A DNA stretch of 36,591 bases from assembly GCA_946803715.1 (NCBI GenBank), contig CAMPET010000094.1, positions 32,495 through 69,085 of the forward strand. Direction: 5' to 3'. This document shows positions 35,801-36,591 of this stretch, one piece after another (the first letter of the stretch is position 1; each line of letters starts with the position of its first letter). The DNA comes from Beroe ovata. Taxonomy: Eukaryota; Ctenophora; Nuda; Beroida; Beroidae. The notes beneath the pieces are model-generated. The model was not told where the DNA came from, did no database searches, and saw only the letters and a program-made list of their open reading frames with translations. The translations under genes and the position numbers were made by a program.

Positions 35801-36518
35801 GGTGGGAAAGCAAAGACGAGTGACGTTCTGAATCTCAAAAATATGACATCCGAACTAGCATACTACCAACTAGCATACTAACCAAAACGTTAACTATCTT
35901 AACGGTTCATTATGTGGTTCAGTAGCAAAATGGTTTGCCCTTACGCTTAATCAAGTGCGCCCTTCATGGAGAAAAACCCTCAATAAGAATACCCTCCTTA
36001 ACTCGCTCTAACTGGCTTTATTTTCCGACAACACGTCTTAAACTATTTTCCTTACTTACTCTAAGTTGCTGTTCCGGCGGTGACTCAGTTGAAGACGTTG
36101 TTCAATCCTAAACCCAGTGGTGAAGTGTTGGCGTATAAAATTTTGAAGAGAGTAAAAAGGAAAGAAAAAAAAGCAAAATAGAACTAAAAGAAAAAACAAA
36201 AAAAGGAATAGTGAGGGTAGCTAGCAATAGCAAGGTGATCAGTAACGTACTATCCCTTTCGAAAGATCCCTTTTGGCCCAATGATCATGACACAGCTCTG
36301 AGGGAAAATATATCATCTGATTTCCTCATTGATATTCACTCCCATATGGAGTGTACCTGATGAAGAGTCGAGTGGAAGATGACTTGTTCACCACAAGTGG
36401 TCCGGGGGCATAGACCAGATGATCGGACAAGTTACCTGCGGATAGTCAGGGTATTCAATTTGGAATCAAAGTGTTGGAATGACTCAGAGATCAGTCCTCG
36501 AAATGTGGGTCGACCGGA
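32894..36518 (-). CDS. Unrecognised multi-exon gene, 3' part (at least 8 exons, 422 residues)
   Basis: Minus-strand exons 36518-36436, 35085-34941, 34852-34739, 34576-34129, 34012-33909, 33796-33690, 33472-33325 and 33013-32894 join in frame with GT/AG borders at every junction, ending in TGA at 32896-32894. The 5' limit of the first listed exon is tentative (acceptor ...catcag). Distinctive segments are FHDVWTDLKFVPDIPVIDHY, YRTNTAYHGAVDLGDV, STDQFVPGQVYHLIYSVVVS, AYMKEVPDDVFVTQYTQLPC, VIPIDGDSTERCRQFARVLS and WVSLLPAQTFHSVVSE. They look globular and conserved, with a Ser/Thr-rich low-complexity insertion in the long exon and a Gly/Ser then Lys-rich tail (LPKSKKKVRV). No transmembrane span or signal peptide is seen in this part. 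I cannot assign a family. The 5' part lies beyond the window end at 36591. Confidence 0.7.
33014..33324 (-). other. Last intron of the unrecognised gene (open if retained)
   Basis: Donor AAAGAG|gtaagaga and acceptor ctcag|TTACCAGG are canonical, and the spliced frame reaches a stop after 39 residues. If the intron is retained the frame stays open through the minisatellite to a different stop at 32962, giving a hydrophobic repeat tail. Confidence 0.6.
33039..33310. repeat. 18-bp minisatellite in the last intron of the unrecognised gene
   Basis: About 15 imperfect copies of aggagatatggtactgac (variants agtagatatggtactgac, aggagatataacactaac). It lies between the donor at 33324 and the acceptor at 33014. 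Read on the minus strand in the frame of the upstream exon it has no stop and would encode YLLSVP repeats. Confidence 0.9.
35098..35192. mobile_element. 95-bp MITE-like element, copy 2, abutting a splice acceptor
   Basis: The ends tgtaggattt and aaatcctaca are terminal inverted repeats. It is the reverse-orientation relative of 18221-18310, with the same gcgggattttatccctggc and gcgcgcaccgacggtagggt modules. Its left end lies 12 bases upstream (in transcription sense) of the acceptor of the exon at 35085. Confidence 0.75.
35193..36435 (-). other. Large intron of the unrecognised gene
   Basis: 1.2 kb without recognisable exons. It begins with a purine-rich tract (gggagagagagg-like, 35209-35250). 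A perfect short inverted repeat near 35569-35607 (gtgttcaaacaatg/cattgtttgaacatc) and an A-rich tract near 36150-36205 are the only visible structures. Confidence 0.45.
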
Positions 36519-36591
36519 CTGATGTCTGTCTCATTCTAGAGTTTTAATACCTCAACCAAAAAGTAGTATCCTAAAACTTAATGAGGAAAAA

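Overview
This is a nuclear genome fragment of an animal, almost certainly a marine-type invertebrate or early-branching metazoan; I cannot fix the phylum. The reasons are GT-AG split genes for metazoan proteins (eEF1A, NACA, ARPC1, DRAP1), two genes typical of ciliated cells (LRRC61, CFAP73), an intronless rhodopsin-like receptor, abundant microsatellites and minisatellites, and GC-rich (CGCG) foldback repeats. Nothing bacterial, viral or CRISPR-like is present.

Layout. 608-4592 (+): LRRC61-like leucine-rich-repeat protein, eight coding exons, with a roughly 545-bp tandem repeat in intron 3. 4930-8215: no convincing gene. 8569-17269 (-): a CFAP73/CCDC42-family coiled-coil gene whose 6.4-kb third intron holds an intronless 349-aa seven-transmembrane receptor on the opposite strand (13981-15030 +) and several repeats. 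19410-21311 (+): ARPC1 (Arp2/3 WD40 subunit), N-terminal exon missing. 21755-22303 (+): DRAP1/NC2-alpha, single exon. 22783-25716 (+): NACA with an in-frame, phase-symmetric, Pro/Glu/Val-repeat cassette exon. 27898-30499 (-): eEF1A, with a likely 5'UTR intron reaching about 31.7 kb. 32894-36518 (-): the 3' part of a multi-exon gene that I do not recognise.

The genes are mostly housekeeping and do not form a single pathway. NACA and eEF1A are convergent neighbours that both act at the ribosome. LRRC61 and CFAP73 suggest a ciliated organism. ARPC1 (actin branching) and DRAP1 (transcription repression) sit head-to-tail with NACA in a compact, co-oriented block.

The sequence is a scaffold of at least eight pieces joined by single N bases (2570, 8229, 12362, 18154, 19347, 26690, 27283). 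Several joins carry duplicated flanks that look like unmerged overlaps or alleles, and two of them probably remove exons (CFAP73 3' end, ARPC1 5' end). Exon boundaries below were derived by hand from reading-frame continuity and GT/AG sites. Family names rest on recalled similarity, not on a database search.
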